Assembly: GCF_003967555.1 (NCBI RefSeq)
Contig: NZ_BIFS01000001.1
Span: forward strand, 3,968,001-4,032,000
Source of the DNA: Dictyobacter kobayashii
GTDB taxonomy: Bacteria; Chloroflexota; Ktedonobacteria; Ktedonobacterales; Ktedonobacteraceae
Direction: 5' to 3'
DNA length: 64,000 nt
The notes beneath the pieces are model-generated. The model was not told the DNA's origin. It saw only the letters and a program-made list of their open reading frames with translations, and ran no database searches. Made by a program: the position numbers and the translations under genes. Every line of letters begins with the position of its first letter. Position 1 is the first letter of the stretch. Shown piece after piece: positions 53,429 through 62,195 of this stretch.

Positions 53429-53671
53429 ATGGCAGACTTAAATACACATAAACGAGATACGCTCTCTGATAGCGATTTTGCCTTCCCTAAGGAGCGCAAA
53501 GAGCCATTAAATGATGCCTCGCATGTGCGCAACGCAGTGGCTCGCTTCGACCAGGTGGAAGGGGTCAGCGATGCAGAGAAGGACGAAGCCTGGAAACGTA
53601 TCAAGCGTGCGGCCAAAAAGTTTGATGTAGATGTACAAGAGAACGATTGGCGTGAACTGAAGAAGCGATAA
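53429..53671 (+). CDS. DUF6582-like small protein
   Basis: 80 aa, charged, helical: LNTHKRDTLSDSDFAFPKERKEPLNDASHVRNAVARFDQVEG (in segments) and DEAWKRIKRAAKKFDVDV. The motif 'FAFPKERKEPLNDASHVRNA-ARF' is characteristic of DUF6582, whose role is unknown. GAAAGGAAA precedes the ATG. The stop codon lies inside the 59-nt palindrome that follows. Confidence 0.85.
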   Translation: MADLNTHKRDTLSDSDFAFPKERKEPLNDASHVRNAVARFDQVEGVSDAEKDEAWKRIKRAAKKFDVDVQENDWRELKKR

Positions 53672-53720
53672 AAAAACAGCAGCACCGGGATATCCGGTGC
53701 TGCTGTTTTTTTATCGCTTC
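53662..53720 (+). terminator. 59-nt palindromic terminator including the stop codon
   Basis: 27-nt perfect arms (53662-53688 and 53694-53720) around GATAT. The arms contain AAAAAAACAGC/GCTGTTTTTTT and the last codons of the small gene, so the terminator sequence and its coding end are mirrored exactly. Confidence 0.85.
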
Positions 53721-54058
53721 CTGCTATATTGTAGTGTCTACCTTAAAACTAAGAACACAGACAAAAGACATATAGGCAGAGAAATTGGCCTTGTGATATG
53801 ATAACGAATGGTTTGTCCTGTTAGTGAAAGCCAACATGTGTAAGATTTGATAGCTAGCTAACAGTATCTTCTACCTATTGGAAGGTCACTTACCCACAAA
53901 CAGCATGGTAAACTTTTCAATACGTGTTACAATTATGTGGGATATGACTGTTAAAACACTGAGTATTTGGGTACACACACCAGACGAGTCAGAATTATCC
54001 TAAGACAAACGAACATTCTCCAACTCCAGCAAATAGTAAAAAAAAATCAGGAGACATC
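53721..54058 (+). other. leader region of the pyruvate dehydrogenase operon
   Basis: No gene seen. TGTTACAAT at 53925-53933 could be an extended -10. CAGGAGA lies just before the pdhA ATG. No terminator-antiterminator structure was recognised. Confidence 0.35.
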
Positions 54059-55123
54059 ATGAGTACTGAGCAGCAAAAGCGACCGGATGGACGCGACGCC
54101 ACCACTACAGATAAGCCTCGTGTCGTCACGCTGCCTGAAGACGAAAATCGAGAGACGTTGGTAAACTACTATCACCAGATGTTACTTGTCCGTCGCTTTG
54201 AGGAAAAATCGGATGAGATGTACAAGATGGCCCGTATTGGCGGCTATTGTCATCTGAACCTGGGTGAAGAGGCCACTGTTGTCGGATTCTGTGCAGGCTT
54301 GGAAGAGAAAGATTACCTCTATACAAATTATCGAGAGCATGGATATGCACTGGGCCGCGGCATCTCAGCAAATGCTGTGATGGCTGAATTGTTTGGCAAA
54401 GAGACAGGTTGTTCCTATGGTCGTGGCGGTTCTATGCACATGTTTAGCCTCGAACATCGCTTGTTGGGTGGATATGGCATTGTTGGTGGGCAGGTACCGT
54501 TAGCGGTAGGAGCAGCGTTCGCGGTAGCATATCGTGGATCAGATGAAGTTGTTGCCGTTCAGATGGGTGATGGTGCAACCAATGGTGGTCCGTTCTATGA
54601 GTCATTGAACCTGGCTAAGATTTACAAGCTACCGGTTATTTTCTTTATCGTCAACAACCAGTATGGCATGGGCCTACCTGTAGAAAAAGGCTCGGCGGTG
54701 GCCGAACTGTATCGCAAGGGTTGTGCCTTTGATGTGCGTGGAGAGCGCGTAGATGGTAACGATGTCATCGCAGTTCGCGATGCAGTACGCCGTGCCGCCC
54801 GTGCCGCCCGTGAGGAGCACGAGCCATACATCGTGGAGGCTGTGAGCTTCCGCCATCGTGGACACTCGGTCATTGATCCGGATCGCTATCGTGACGAAGA
54901 ACTGGTTAAGCGTGGCCGCTCCTTCGATCCCGTGCCAGCCTTTGCGAAGCGCCTGTTAGATGCGCACCTGATCGACGAACAGGGTTTAAGCGCGATCGAA
55001 GAGCAGGTTGAGCAAGTGGTAACTGAATCCGTCAGATTTGCCGAAGAAAGCCCCTTCCCAGCGGTTGAGACCCTCTTTGACCATATCTATGCATCTGACG
55101 AACATCTACAGGAGAGTAAGTAA
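54059..55123 (+). CDS. pdhA: pyruvate dehydrogenase E1 component, alpha subunit
   Basis: 354 aa. Motifs of the E1 alpha subunit: MLLVRRFEEKSDEMYKMARIGGYCHLNLGEEA, YREHGYALGRGI, GRGGSMHMFS, and the thiamine pyrophosphate site GDGATNGGPFYESLNLA...VNNQYGMG. The phosphorylation-loop region RHRGHSVIDPDRYRDEELV (segmentally) is also present. With E1 beta it decarboxylates pyruvate (or a branched 2-oxo acid) and reductively acetylates E2. First gene of a three-gene operon; the next gene starts 2 nt after its stop. Preference for pyruvate is inferred. Confidence 0.94.
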   Translation: MSTEQQKRPDGRDATTTDKPRVVTLPEDENRETLVNYYHQMLLVRRFEEKSDEMYKMARIGGYCHLNLGEEATVVGFCAGLEEKDYLYTNYREHGYALGRGISANAVMAELFGKETGCSYGRGGSMHMFSLEHRLLGGYGIVGGQVPLAVGAAFAVAYRGSDEVVAVQMGDGATNGGPFYESLNLAKIYKLPVIFFIVNNQYGMGLPVEKGSAVAELYRKGCAFDVRGERVDGNDVIAVRDAVRRAARAAREEHEPYIVEAVSFRHRGHSVIDPDRYRDEELVKRGRSFDPVPAFAKRLLDAHLIDEQGLSAIEEQVEQVVTESVRFAEESPFPAVETLFDHIYASDEHLQESK

Positions 55124-55125
55124 TA

Positions 55126-56115
55126 ATGGCCGAAATAAGTTTTCGACAGGCCCTGAATGATACATTGCGTGAGGAACTCAAGCGCGACGAAAATGTCTTT
55201 TTAATGGGTGAAGAGATTGGTGTTTTTGAGGGTTCATATAAAATCACGGCTGGCTTGCTCAAAGAATTTGGGCCCAGGCGTATCGTAGACACCCCGATTG
55301 CCGAGAATGGATTTGTTGGGATGGCTGTAGGCGCAGCCATGTTAGGCCTGCGCCCCGTTGTCGAGATCATGACCTTTAATTTTATCGTACTGGCCATGGA
55401 CGAGATCCTGAACCACGCAGCCAAAATCCACTACATGTTTGGCGGCCAAACCCCGGTCCCCATGGTTATTCGTACTCCTGGTGGTGGTGGCCAACAGCTA
55501 TCGGCGACCCACTCGCAGAACCTTGAAACCTGGTTTGCCCACATTCCTGGCTTGCACGTTGTAGCACCATCTACGCCCGCGGATGCCAAAGGCATGTTAA
55601 AGACGGCGATTCGTAACAACAATCCAGTTATTTTTATTGAACACCTGGGGCTCTATAATACAAAAGGCGATGTCCCCGAAGAAGATTATCTGGTTCCCTT
55701 TGGCAAAGCAAAAATTGCTAAAGAGGGTAAAGACCTGACTGTGATTAGTTACTCACGTATGGCATCTATGGCTTTAGATGTAGCACGCCGCCTGGAGCAG
55801 GAAAATAAATGGAGCGTTGAGGTGGTTGACCTTCGCTCACTGCGCCCATTGGATAAAGAAACTATTGTTAATTCAGTTAAAAAGACCGGGCGAGCTATCA
55901 TCTTTGAAGAAGATTGGCGCTCATATGGTATTGGTGCTGAAATCGCAGCGACTATCCAGGAAGATGCCTTTGATTATTTGGATGCTCCTGTCAAGCGCGT
56001 AGCTAATGTTGAAGTACCTTTGCCATATTCCAAGCCCCTGGAGTCAGCTGCCCTGACTGGCGCCAAGCAGCTAATAGACGCCATCAACGAACTTGCGCCC
56101 CGCCGGAGGAGATAA
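55126..56115 (+). CDS. pdhB: pyruvate dehydrogenase E1 component, beta subunit
   Basis: 329 aa transketolase-like pyrimidine-binding subunit. FLMGEEIGVFEGSYKIT, FGPRRIVDTPIAENGFVGMAVGAAM, VIRTPGGGGQQLSATHSQ, FIEHLGLYN and the C-terminal EVPLPYSKPLESAAL are standard E1 beta features. Starts 2 nt after the pdhA stop, with GGAGAG in the pdhA end as ribosome-binding site. Confidence 0.94.
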   Translation: MAEISFRQALNDTLREELKRDENVFLMGEEIGVFEGSYKITAGLLKEFGPRRIVDTPIAENGFVGMAVGAAMLGLRPVVEIMTFNFIVLAMDEILNHAAKIHYMFGGQTPVPMVIRTPGGGGQQLSATHSQNLETWFAHIPGLHVVAPSTPADAKGMLKTAIRNNNPVIFIEHLGLYNTKGDVPEEDYLVPFGKAKIAKEGKDLTVISYSRMASMALDVARRLEQENKWSVEVVDLRSLRPLDKETIVNSVKKTGRAIIFEEDWRSYGIGAEIAATIQEDAFDYLDAPVKRVANVEVPLPYSKPLESAALTGAKQLIDAINELAPRRRR

Positions 56116-56121
56116 ATAATT

Positions 56122-57423
56122 ATGCCCGAAGTGAATATGCCCCGACTCAGTGACACTATGCAGGAAGGCACAATCACGCGTTGGCTGAAGAAGCCTGGCG
56201 ATGAGGTAAAAAAGGGCGAGGTGGTTGCTGAGGTTGAGACCGATAAAGCCAATATGGAGATCGAGTCATTTAATGCTGGCGTATTGGAACAGATTCTGGT
56301 TTCTGAGGGCGAGACGGCTCCTATTGGACAGCCAATTGCGATCTTAGGGACTGGCGCGAACGTACAGTCACAGCAGCAGTCTCCGGCCTCTCAGACCGTG
56401 TTCGCGCCTTCGCAGAAGGTTGCAGCTGTGAGTGAGGCAAGCAGTAGTAACGTCCAGGCGCCTCTTACTGCTGAGCCTAATCTGGTGCAGAATGCTCGTG
56501 TTAATGGTGGACCCATTAAGTCCTCACCACTCGCGCGGCGCATGGCTGAAGAGCATGGAATCGATCTGCAGCAGATTAAAGGCACTGGCCCTGGTGGTCG
56601 CATTGTGCGTGATGATATTGAAGATTATATCGAGCAGCAGCGCACATCAGGGGGAACTGCACCACAGGTTGCTCCAGCCGCAACGGTTTCACAGGTTGCG
56701 CCTGCCGTGACCAGCCTACCACCGGTATCTACAGAGGATGCCGAGGTCGTCACACTTTCCACTATGCAGAAAACCATCGCACGCCGTCTGACTGAGTCTA
56801 AGCAGAGTGTGCCTCATTTCTATATTGGGAATGATATCGATCTGACGGATGCGCTTGAAATGCGCCAGAAGCTCAACGCGAATGCTGGTGAAGGCGGTGT
56901 CAAGGTCAGTGTGAATGATTTGATCATTAAAGCCTGTGCCCTGGCCCTGGAAAAGTTCCCTGAAGTTAATGGCTCATATCGCGATGGACAGTTTATATTG
57001 CATAAACATGTCAATATCGGTATTGCCGTTGATGTGCCAGCTGGCCTGGTTGTTCCAGTCATTCGCGATGCCAATATCAAGGGGTTGCGCACCATTGCGC
57101 GTGAAGCTAAAGCTCTGGTGGCAAAAGCCCAGGCAGGCAAGCTCACTCCAGCTGACCTTGATGGCGGCACATTCTCAATTTCAAATCTGGGCATGATGGA
57201 TGTTACCGACTTTGCGGCAGTAATTAATCCTCCACAATCTGCGATCCTGGCTGTGGCAGCAGCGCGCAAAACTTTTGTTCCGATCGATAATCAGCCGGTC
57301 ATTCGGGATATCATGCACGTCACATTGTCAGCCGATCATCGTATTCTATACGGTGCGACTGTGGCGCGTTTCCTACAAGAGGTCAAGCGTTTATTGCAGA
57401 ATATCTACCTGTTGCTGGGTTAA
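56122..57423 (+). CDS. pyruvate dehydrogenase E2 (dihydrolipoamide acyltransferase)
   Basis: 433 aa. One lipoyl domain (residues 1-80) with lipoyl lysine in VETDKANMEIES; a Pro/Ala/Ser/Gln-rich linker; an E3/E1-binding domain SPLARRMAEEHGIDLQQIKG (~130-170); and a catalytic domain from ~205 ending LSADHRILYGATVARFL. The usual HxxxDG reads HRILYG, with Tyr for Asp; the same Tyr form is known in cyanobacterial and plastid E2. GGAGGAG precedes the ATG. No E3 gene follows in the window. Confidence 0.93.
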   Translation: MPEVNMPRLSDTMQEGTITRWLKKPGDEVKKGEVVAEVETDKANMEIESFNAGVLEQILVSEGETAPIGQPIAILGTGANVQSQQQSPASQTVFAPSQKVAAVSEASSSNVQAPLTAEPNLVQNARVNGGPIKSSPLARRMAEEHGIDLQQIKGTGPGGRIVRDDIEDYIEQQRTSGGTAPQVAPAATVSQVAPAVTSLPPVSTEDAEVVTLSTMQKTIARRLTESKQSVPHFYIGNDIDLTDALEMRQKLNANAGEGGVKVSVNDLIIKACALALEKFPEVNGSYRDGQFILHKHVNIGIAVDVPAGLVVPVIRDANIKGLRTIAREAKALVAKAQAGKLTPADLDGGTFSISNLGMMDVTDFAAVINPPQSAILAVAAARKTFVPIDNQPVIRDIMHVTLSADHRILYGATVARFLQEVKRLLQNIYLLLG

Positions 57424-57424
57424 T

Positions 57425-57530
57425 ATTCTTTTCCCTGACATATGTAAGCGTGTAGCTGATCTTCAAGATCACCGCACTACATATGTGAGAGTGTAGCTGA
57501 TCCTCGTGATCGCCGCGCTCTCCATGCCTG
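57425..57530. repeat. two imperfect hairpin repeats after the E2 gene
   Basis: GTGTAGCTGATC..GATC.CCGC occurs twice about 50 nt apart. The first copy is bounded by ACATATGTA/TACATATGT, the second by GAGAG/CTCTC. They may stabilise or end the pdh transcript. Confidence 0.45.
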
Positions 57531-57562
57531 AGCTCTTACACCTCCGGCACTCAAACGGTCAT

Positions 57563-57885
57563 CTTATGTGGTGCACATGTGCACCACATAAGAAAATTCA
57601 TATGAGTTCCTATGCGTGAAAGCTCATAATACTTTATTATGAGTTATAGGACATGTGCACATGTGCACCACATAAGAAAATTCATATGAGTTCCTATGCG
57701 TGAAAGCTTATAATATTTTATTATGAGTTATAGGACATGTGCACATGTGCACCACATAAGAAAATTCATATGAGTTCCTATGCGTGAAAGCTTATAATAT
57801 TTTATTATGAGTTGTAGGACATGTGCGATGCACATGTCCTACAACTCATAATAAAACAGATTCGGGCGCGTCAGCGCACGTCCGC
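57563..57885. repeat. family B element with three 84-bp tandem units and cap
   Basis: Begins with a 30-nt perfect palindrome (57563-57592). An 84-bp unit then repeats three times (starts 57575, 57659, 57743). Each unit contains half of two different palindromes and the module TATGCGTGAAAGCTTATA. It ends with a 27-bp-arm hairpin (57800-57826/57830-57856) and the cap GCGCGTCAGCGCACGTCCGC (57866-57885). The small module and cap match the cluster at 38.7-39.1 kb. Confidence 0.9.
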
Positions 57886-57899
57886 ACATGCAGTGCAAC

Positions 57900-57950
57900 A
57901 AAAAGGGAGGCGCAACCTGATCCTTCAGGTTGCGCCTCCCTTTTTTCTTT
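57900..57950. terminator. strong bidirectional terminator
   Basis: 21-nt arms AAAAAGGGAGGCGCAACCTGA and complement with a 4-nt loop, followed by TTTTTTCTTTTTT. It lies between the family B element and the promoter region of the BACON-type gene. Confidence 0.85.
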
Positions 57951-58119
57951 TTTCAAGTATAACGGTTGCTTGCGTTTTGCACAAGAAAATATTGGTGAAA
58001 CATCGATATGTATTTACGAGACAAATAGGCTATTTTGAATAGAATATGGTGCATAAAATGGCGATTAAGTGCTATCCTTATACAGGACATTTAAAATATA
58101 GTCATAGGTTTTCACGGGT

Positions 58120-60734
58120 GTGGCGAATAAAGTAGAGAGTGCAGGATATATAAGCATGAAAGAATGCCTACGATGTGGTAAAAGCTGTGGAAGTGCCGTA
58201 TTTTGTGATGCTTGCCAATTATCATTAATCCATCGCGTTTCACTGGATGCTGAGAATGATTTTTTCTCGCGTGTACAATCTCCCGCGCGCTCTATTTCTG
58301 CTCCTACTGTAGATTCTGTACCTTTGCTAGCATTTCAACAAGTAAATGACATAGAAATATCTATAAGCGCTGAATTAGTAGTACAGGATCAGGAGGAAAT
58401 GGAGGGCAATCAGCGTCTGCTGCCCTTGCATGCACAGCCATCGAAGCGACCAGGCTCACGCGCGAAACATTTTTTGCGCTGGTATAGCTCTTATATCTTC
58501 ACCCACTCACGACACTTATTTATTACCTTGACTATAATCTCGCTGTTCGTTTTCCTGCTGGATAGCCTATTATTTTCTTTTGTCTTTACCTCTCATGTTG
58601 CTCACCAGTCGCCTACCCGAGCATGCCCGTCCTGACCATCTCACCAGGCGTGGTCTATCCTGGCCAGGTAGCTTTATTGCATTTAAGTAATTTTCCAGCC
58701 GCCTCCCACGTTTTACTAACGCGCGACCTGGCCGATGCGGTCCGCCTGGATACTCCATCGTCCCTTATTGTGGTAGGAGCCTCAGGGATGGCTGATGTGC
58801 ATGTTCTAGTCGAGGATAACTGGGGGGCTGGTACCCATTACTTTGGAGCTGAAGAACTGAGAGAGCACTATGTAGCGACCACTATGGTGCAGGTAATTGG
58901 GACCGGCCAGGAATTGTCAGCGCATTTAAATGTCATGCAGACCCGGTTTGATATGGGAAAAGATATTCCTGATACCAATGCCCTGCAACCCATCCAATTC
59001 ACCAACACTGGCGGAGGATTTGTGAGTTGGACGGCTAATAGTGATCAATCCTGGTTGACCCTGACACCGATGCAAGGGACGTTCAGTAACCATCAACGTA
59101 TTATTCTTGCCGTCAGCCGTGCTAATCTGTTGCCAGGTGCTTATCAGGGGAATGTAACGATTGTTTCTAACACTGGAAAATCGGTAAATATACATGTCAG
59201 AATGGAAGTACAAGCCGCGCCTGGAAAAGGCATGTCTTCTCTGGTTGTAACTCCCGCGGTTCGTTCATTCGTTGCCATTGACGGAGGAGCCAATCCAACT
59301 GAACAACAAATTACAATCAGTAATCCCGGTACAGTACCTTTACACTGGTCATTGAATAACATGATTCCTATGACCAGCGACGATCAGAATATGCTATCAT
59401 CCTCCAATATGAACTGGCTAACTACCAATGCCTCTGCTGGTGAACTTGCGCCCAGAGAGACAACTAATCTTCGCTTAATTGTCCATACCAATACCCTGTT
59501 GCCAGGTGTTTATAGTAGCGTGCTCTCATTTGTGGGAGGGCAAGACACAATCAAGAACCCTCAGCCTGTGGCGATTTCTTTAACTATTCAACCTCGTTGT
59601 GGTGTGACTCCGAGTGTAGGGAATCTGGCCTTTTCCGGCGTCTCAGGACAGACTAACGCTCTCCAACAGGATGTCAGCCTGAGTCTATCCGCGGACTGTC
59701 CAGGGCCGTTGGCCTGGCAGGCATTTTCGCAGACGTCATGGCTCAAAGTTTTCCCAGATCATGGTCAGGTCTCGATCAATCAAGCGGCGACTCTGACTGT
59801 GTCAGTGGCTGCAACTGCCTTACAGCCGGGCACTTATGACGGATATATTATATTTTTTACTGAACGTCGCACACAAACCGTCTATGTACAGCTTTCGGTT
59901 CTCTCCTCTGAAAGCGCAGCTATAAATACGCCCATTTCAATACAGGGTAATGAAAGTACTGCACCTACCGTCAGAAATAGCCAGGTGCAGAAGACAAATG
60001 AGACCAGTACTAATACGAATTCTGGTGGCGCAAGCAGCAGGACGAGTATGTCGAATATGCAATTCCGGCTCTCTCCATCTCAGTTGAGCTTCCAATCTTT
60101 TCAGGGGAATGGAGATCCTAATGACCAGCTACTCAACCTGACCAATATGAGTGATCAAACCCTATCCTGGCAAGCAAACAGTGATAATGCTAACCTGGTA
60201 GCTATTAGCCCTGCTCAAGGAACTGTTGAGGGGGGGCAGACGATTGGCCTGGTCGTGCATAGCAGCACAGATTTTCTGCCTGCTGGAAATTACAGTGCCC
60301 ATATCTTAATTACTTTGGCCACCACGGCAGGTAGCGCTGTGGCGGGGAGCCCTCAAACCATTCCTGTTGTCATAAATGTGGTGCAGCCTTGTACATTGCA
60401 AGTAGCTCCTTCATCTCTATCATTTGATGCGTCCTTGCTGCAAACTGCCCCTCCTGCTCAGGCCATCACCTTACGTGCTACTGGCGACTGTAATGGGCAA
60501 GCTATCAATTGGAGCGCACAAATTGATGCCCATACGAGCAACTGGCTTTCACTCTCAACTTCTGCAGGTAGCGTCGACGCTAATGGATGTATGATCTTTG
60601 TCAGTGCAAACGCAGACGGCATGCTCTTGAATGTTTATCATAGTCAAATTACGTTTACAGCCAGTGATACCAGCAAAAATACATTACAAGCTATTCCCCA
60701 GACCGTTACTGTAACGTTGAATGTTTTTGGATAG
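58120..60734 (+). CDS. zinc-ribbon, TM, BACON-repeat surface protein (frameshifted)
   Basis: Two overlapping frames (58120-58635 and 58623-60734) fit one protein of about 870 aa. Residues 13-35 are a zinc ribbon (MKECLRCGKSCGSAVFCDACQ). A transmembrane helix follows (LFITLTIISLFVFLLDSLLF, ~145-165), then a long extracytoplasmic part with an IPT-like start and several BACON-type Ig-like repeats (SWTANSDQSWLTLTPMQGTFS, TSWLKVFPDHGQVSINQAAT, LSWQANSDNANLVAISPAQGTV). One base is missing near the C run 58625-58627 (GCATGCCCGTCC). BACON domains are commonly linked to carbohydrate or surface binding. The start may be the ATG at 58156. Confidence 0.8.
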
Positions 60735-60765
60735 GTGGCATAGGTAGTGAGGGAAAGGAACCCGT

Positions 60766-61692
60766 ATGTCGTACGATGCATCAAGGCATCAATCGCATCA
60801 GTTTGAACATATCATTGCGACCATCTTTACCTGTCGCAGTGTTGTCAAGTATAACCTGACCTTAAGTGAAGCGCAAAAGGGTGAATTGTTAGACGATATT
60901 GACACTGCACTGGAGGCATTACGGACGCAATTGATTACCAATACATCTCCTGAGATCGAAAACGTGGTGGTTCCCAAAGTGCAGAGCAAAGGTATCCTGG
61001 TACCTATAACCGGTACAGAACCGGTTGCCCAGCAAAAAGAAATTAGCAGTGTCGATCAAACATTACAGGCACTCTACCGCATGTACCACGTCTATCTGGA
61101 TACTCAGCAGGCAACCAATATCGGTACCTTTGTGAATCGTTTTAACGATATCATGACGATTATTAACAATCTACAACGCTTGATTGAGACGAGCTATGGG
61201 TCCTATGAGGCCTTTGTGCATCAGATTTCGCCTGATGATCCTCTACAACGTGTCCGTGTATTCATCGCGGATCTCTACTATATTTTCATGGAATTTGTGC
61301 GCCTGCTTTCCGAGGTATTGCAGCAGAACAATGTACACCTGGATACCGAAAAGCTTTCTTCAATGCAAGGAGAAGCTGATGTGCAATTATTAAATCCCTA
61401 TCGCGAGATCTTTGAAGATGAGAGCATGGAGGAGCAGCATAACTTTACGCCTCTGGCACAAGTTTATGCCAGCCATCAGCAACTGGATAAAGTCAAAAAG
61501 CATCTCACCAGTCGTGTTGCAGATAGTACCGCCTTTCTGGAATTTTTAAAAGAAAACATTGGTACTGGTACAAGTAAAGGTGATGAGATCGCCATACAAC
61601 TTACAAATGTGACACAATTGTTGGTTGATATGCAGCGTTTACTCTTCGATTATGAACGTGCCGCCTCGTTTTTACTCTATCCGCATAGGTAA
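60766..61692 (+). CDS. hypothetical helical protein
   Basis: 308 aa, mostly helical, no transmembrane segment, no recognised motif. It opens with histidine/glutamine-rich MSYDASRHQSHQFEHIIATIF and includes long helices such as NDIMTIINNLQRLIETSYGSYEAF. It starts 31 nt after the BACON-type gene with GGAAAGG upstream, so likely co-transcribed and perhaps a cytoplasmic partner. Confidence 0.75.
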   Translation: MSYDASRHQSHQFEHIIATIFTCRSVVKYNLTLSEAQKGELLDDIDTALEALRTQLITNTSPEIENVVVPKVQSKGILVPITGTEPVAQQKEISSVDQTLQALYRMYHVYLDTQQATNIGTFVNRFNDIMTIINNLQRLIETSYGSYEAFVHQISPDDPLQRVRVFIADLYYIFMEFVRLLSEVLQQNNVHLDTEKLSSMQGEADVQLLNPYREIFEDESMEEQHNFTPLAQVYASHQQLDKVKKHLTSRVADSTAFLEFLKENIGTGTSKGDEIAIQLTNVTQLLVDMQRLLFDYERAASFLLYPHR

Positions 61693-61785
61693 GCTGTCCT
61701 GTCTGAGTAACAGAGTGAAGCGAAACAAGCTGGTGAAGCCTATTACATACAAAGAACATTATTGTTTGTGTTGGAGGATTGGTTT

Positions 61786-62127
61786 ATGAATGCGATGGCT
61801 ATTGGACATGCAGAACTATATATCTATCCAGAAAAGGTGACGCCGCATGATCGGATCTCGTCACCACAGCGCATAGATGTCGTAGGGACGCAAGAATTAC
61901 TGGAGGTGTTAGTCTCGATGCCTGCCGAGACCAGCTTTAGTGTGTTGCTAGTGATCAACGATTGCGTAGTGGGGAATGGTAAATACTTTATGACCCACGA
62001 AACGGTGACAATCCTGCATGAATACGGTGCATGTGTAGGTTTTCTGGTGAAGCCGCTGACGCTCTTGCGTGAAGCAAGGCAGGAGCACCAACGGCGTTAT
62101 ACCAGCCAGGATCATGTTCAGCAATAA
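61786..62127 (+). CDS. hypothetical protein (113 aa)
   Basis: Starts MNAMAIGHAELYIYPEKV with GGAGG 8 nt upstream of ATG 61786; the open frame upstream (to 61762) has no better start. Alternating hydrophobic strands and helices (TSFSVLLVINDCVVGNG, VTILHEYGACVGFLVKP) suggest a small alpha/beta fold. No family recognised. Same strand as the two previous genes. Confidence 0.7.
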   Translation: MNAMAIGHAELYIYPEKVTPHDRISSPQRIDVVGTQELLEVLVSMPAETSFSVLLVINDCVVGNGKYFMTHETVTILHEYGACVGFLVKPLTLLREARQEHQRRYTSQDHVQQ

Positions 62128-62195
62128 CGGGAGAGCAGCATTGGATATGGTCCTGACTGATCATTTTTTGAAAGAAGTAAACCCCTTAAGCGCTT

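Noticed and set aside
58570..58758. Minus-strand ORF over the BACON gene start
   Set aside because: It is a shadow of the plus-strand gene with no ribosome-binding site or recognisable motif.
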